Source: Paratrimastix pyriformis (Eukaryota > Preaxostyla > Paratrimastigidae). From it: 60,862 nt of DNA. Every line of letters starts with the position of its first letter. Positions within the stretch are counted from its first letter, which is position 1. The notes under the pieces are model-generated. The model searched no databases. It saw nothing but the letters and a program-made list of their open reading frames with translations, and had not been told where the DNA came from. The translations under genes were made by a program, and so were the position numbers. The stretch covers positions 1 through 60,862 of the forward strand of contig JAPMOS010000179.1 of assembly GCA_027972325.1 (NCBI GenBank), given 5' to 3'. Below, piece after piece: positions 58,271 through 60,862 of this stretch.

Positions 58271-58295
58271 AAGAGATTACTCGGCTATCCCACCA

Positions 58296-60862
58296 GATCA
58301 CTCCTGCTTGGGGTCACTCTGTCCATTCACAGGCAAGGCTGAGAACAGTGCACTTGTCCGCCTTGCCCACAGCCGGGTGGCATTATTCCATAGTATTTCT
58401 GCTTCCCTACTCGGTGCTCTGCGGTGCTGTCCTGCCTGGAGTGGGATCACACTTCACACACGGACGCGAACTATACTGAGAGCATTTGGTTGGGCGGGCC
58501 TGTGTTTGTCTGCGCCCACACCCTCACACAGACCGTACAGGGTCAGAAACAACAACAAACTGTGAGACGTCAGGGACGCGCGCATACTTGTGCACCCACG
58601 GGTCCCACGCTCGGGGATCGAGAGGTCCCAACAAGCTGGCGGTCAGGTCAGAAACAACTTTGGGGATTTCGGCACTGCTAGGTCTAGAGATTGGACCGCC
58701 AGCAAGCCTCATAGTTGCACGTCGTTCCTCAATGGGTTCTCTTCCGATCCCGTGTGCGCTGTCACACCCGCACCTGAAGTCGTGTTTTTTTCCAGGCGGG
58801 CCCTCTCTGTGACACATCTGGCACACCAACACCAGTGTTCGGTGTTTTTTCTTTGGGGTAGCCTGCGCTTGCCCATGACCATCACCCCAACACTGGGACC
58901 CTTGTGTGATTTCAACGCGTATCTGCTCGTTTACGTGCCCGCACCGCGGGTTTTCTCATGAGGGCGTTTTTTCAGGAGGGCGATCCGTGGTATGTTCGGA
59001 TGCGGTGCCCGTGGGTACACCAACACCGGGAAAAATTGGTGCTATGCACTTGAGGGGCTTGCACCTGTTCATGCCCCGGTATGTTCATCAGGGGGCGGGC
59101 CTGAGTGCGCCCAACATGCCCCTTGGATGCACTCTCACACACCAGCATCATCACAGCACCACCACCAGCACGCACCATCAGTGTGGCGTTGTCAGGGCGG
59201 GCCTGTGTGCTCATCATGCCTTGAATGGGTCCTGGCACACCAGGACATCTGTTTGATGCGTCTGGGGCGGGCCGGGTGTGCCCATGTCCCCTGGTGTACA
59301 CTCTCACACCAACAGTATCATCAGCACCACCAGTGTGGTGACTTTTCGGGCGGGCCTGTGTGCTCATCATGCCCTTGAATGCGTCCTGACACTGCTTGAG
59401 GCGTCTCAGGGCGGGCCTATGTGTGCCCATGCCCTCTGGTGTGCATTCTCACACCAGCAGCACCAACACCTGTACCATCACCCAGCACCACCAGAGTGGT
59501 GTTCTGTCGGGCGGGCCTGTGTGCTCATCATGCCCCTGAATGCGCCCTGGCACTGGGACAGCTGCGTGGCGAGGCGTCTGGGGGCGGGCCTGTGTGCCCA
59601 TATGCCTCCTGGTGTTCATTCTCACTCCAACAGCAGCATCACATCCACACCAGCGCATTCAGGCCATCACCACCAGCACCATCAGAGTGGGGCTTTGCTG
59701 GGGCAGTGTGATGCTCGATGTTTCATGCCTGCTCTCGCATCGACTGATGCCTTCTTGTCTGTCGGAAGCAGTGACAGCACTCGGCACCTTTGGGGGCGAC
59801 CCCGGACACGCGGGGGACACTGTGGAGTGTGTACCACCTCTCAGCTGTTTGATGCTCGTTCTGGCCCTCCGGCACGCGCACTCCCAACATCAGGATGGGT
59901 ATCCGTAGAGCCGGCTCATCGGCCAAGAGTGTTGGGCGGAGCATCCCGTTAGCCGGGTCACGTAGAGTGCGGAAGGGGGGAAAGCTATTCCTTTGGTATG
60001 GTGTTCACTCTTTCTTGGTTTGGGTTTGTTTGGGGCTATCCCACGAGGCTGTCCCTCGTTCTCCGAACTCGTGAAGGAGAATGGTGGGATAGCCGAGTAA
60101 TCTCTTCCCAAACAAACCCAAACCAAGACAAGTCTCCCACCCACCTCCCTGCCTGATGAGTGGCACTGGGTTTGTTTGTTGCTGCTTTCCCCGCGAAGCT
60201 TCGACTCAACGTGTACCCATGGTCGTGATTGATGGTGGGCATTTTGTCTTCGCAGCGCAATCTTCGTACGTGCTCCTTGGCTGTCCTGCCTGTTCAACCC
60301 CACAATCTGATTGACAAGTCAGGAGGGCTGCCTCGTGGGGAGGCGAGTGTGGCTGTTGTTCAACCTTGTTTGGTTCCCTTTGACAACAATGTGTGGGGTC
60401 TCGTCGGGGCCTTTTGACCTTGAGACACCACCCTTCATACCCTCATTCACCCTCGTCTGATGTGATTGGGCATTCATGGTGGGGAGTTGTGGTCATTCAC
60501 CCCAGCTACTTTGCTTGAACAACAGCCTATGGTCATCCTGCTCGTTGTACTCTTAAGACATCCATCATGCGCGGTGTGGGGTGTTGTCTTCCTCCTTTCT
60601 GTTCTGAATGGGCAACAGCTCGAGGAACTGCTGCGGGTGTTATCTTTCACCCCGTTTTCGTTTTGTTGTGGCACAACTGTGTGGCTTTACCATGGTCGTG
60701 GTGGGCACCATGCATCCTCCACATTCAGAATGCGGGGGTCGGGGTTTGTTATTCACCGTCGTCTGTTCTGTTTTGACAACAGCTCATGTGATTTCATCGT
60801 GGGCGTTGTGCCCGTGAACCACCGCGCTCACCCACCGCACACCTCCCTCTCGCGGGAGGATT
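58296..60862 (+). mobile_element. outer DIRS-N element, right segment (continues past window)
   Basis: It resumes exactly where the left segment stopped (…CCATCAC | GATCACTCCTGC), as shown by the uninterrupted sequence inside the inner element at about 54467-54484. It has the same cargo repeats (59090-59700), an ICR at 60001-60127 and the region after it, and runs off the window before the right repeat. No protein is recognised. Confidence 0.78.
60001..60127 (+). repeat. DIRS-N internal complementary region (outer element)
   Basis: Same layout as 56445-56570 with minor differences. Confidence 0.85.

Larger units (their letters stand above)
51241..58295 (+). mobile_element. inner DIRS-N element, apparently complete and non-coding
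   Basis: This 7.05 kb element has both termini, two inverted repeats (about 51287-51419 and 58141-58270), and an ICR at 56445-56570 composed of the complements of its own two ends. It therefore has full DIRS architecture but no reverse transcriptase, RNase H or recombinase. The interior consists of AT-richer single-copy DNA, 16-bp and about 165-bp tandem repeats, and a 3' region with short similarity to DIRS-I (57820-57930 versus 2745-2820). It sits in the outer DIRS-N copy with no target duplication. Confidence 0.8.

Overview
The window is eukaryotic nuclear DNA made almost entirely of transposable elements nested in one another. Evidence for a eukaryote is a repeated gene with at least eight GT-AG introns of 35-78 nt, an I/Tad-type LINE, tyrosine-recombinase (DIRS-like) retroelements, a TA-flanked MITE and satellite DNA. 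The sequence is GC-rich to the eye. I cannot name the organism; a protist, alga or early-diverging fungus with short introns would fit. No intact host housekeeping gene, rRNA, convincing tRNA or CRISPR array was seen.

Names used here. CA-LINE is an 8.6 kb LINE ending in (CA)n. SCA is a 1.4-1.5 kb retroposon, also ending in (CA)n, with its own ORF. DIRS-I is a protein-coding DIRS-like family. DIRS-N is a largely non-coding family with the same end architecture. Gene M is a repeated multi-exon gene of unknown function. sat144 is a 144-bp tandem repeat.

Layout: 1-1861 unknown and C-rich DNA; 1862-3167 right-hand fragment of DIRS-I (copy D); 3168-15430 gene M (minus strand), split by the CA-LINE at 4135-12776 (12-bp target duplication) and by SCA copy 1 at 13082-14553 (11-bp duplication); 15431-16804 sat144, split by a 735-bp TA-flanked MITE; 16805-17763 the 5' part of an unknown ORF; 17764-20249 DIRS-N fragment; 20250-21755 integrase-bearing fragment; 21756-33401 DIRS-I copy A, carrying SCA copy 2 and a 2.9 kb internal tandem repeat; 33402-36098 inverted DIRS-N fragment; 36099-38988 gene M copy 2; 38989-44219 DIRS-I copy C (minus strand); 44220-47775 rearranged DIRS-I copy B; 47776-60862 an outer DIRS-N element interrupted at 51241-58295 by a second, apparently complete 7.05 kb DIRS-N element.

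The elements appear to form two autonomous/dependent pairs. The CA-LINE (RRM-like ORF1; ORF2 with endonuclease, reverse transcriptase, RNase H, CCHC knuckle and an unexpected methyltransferase-like C-terminus) shares a 3' UUCG hairpin and (CA)n tail with SCA, so the LINE machinery probably moves SCA. DIRS-I (reverse transcriptase, RNase H, methyltransferase-like domain, tyrosine recombinase) shares an inverted-repeat core and the internal complementary region layout with DIRS-N, so DIRS-N is probably its dependent partner. DIRS and integrase elements are treated as fossils: named and placed, without listing individual lesions.
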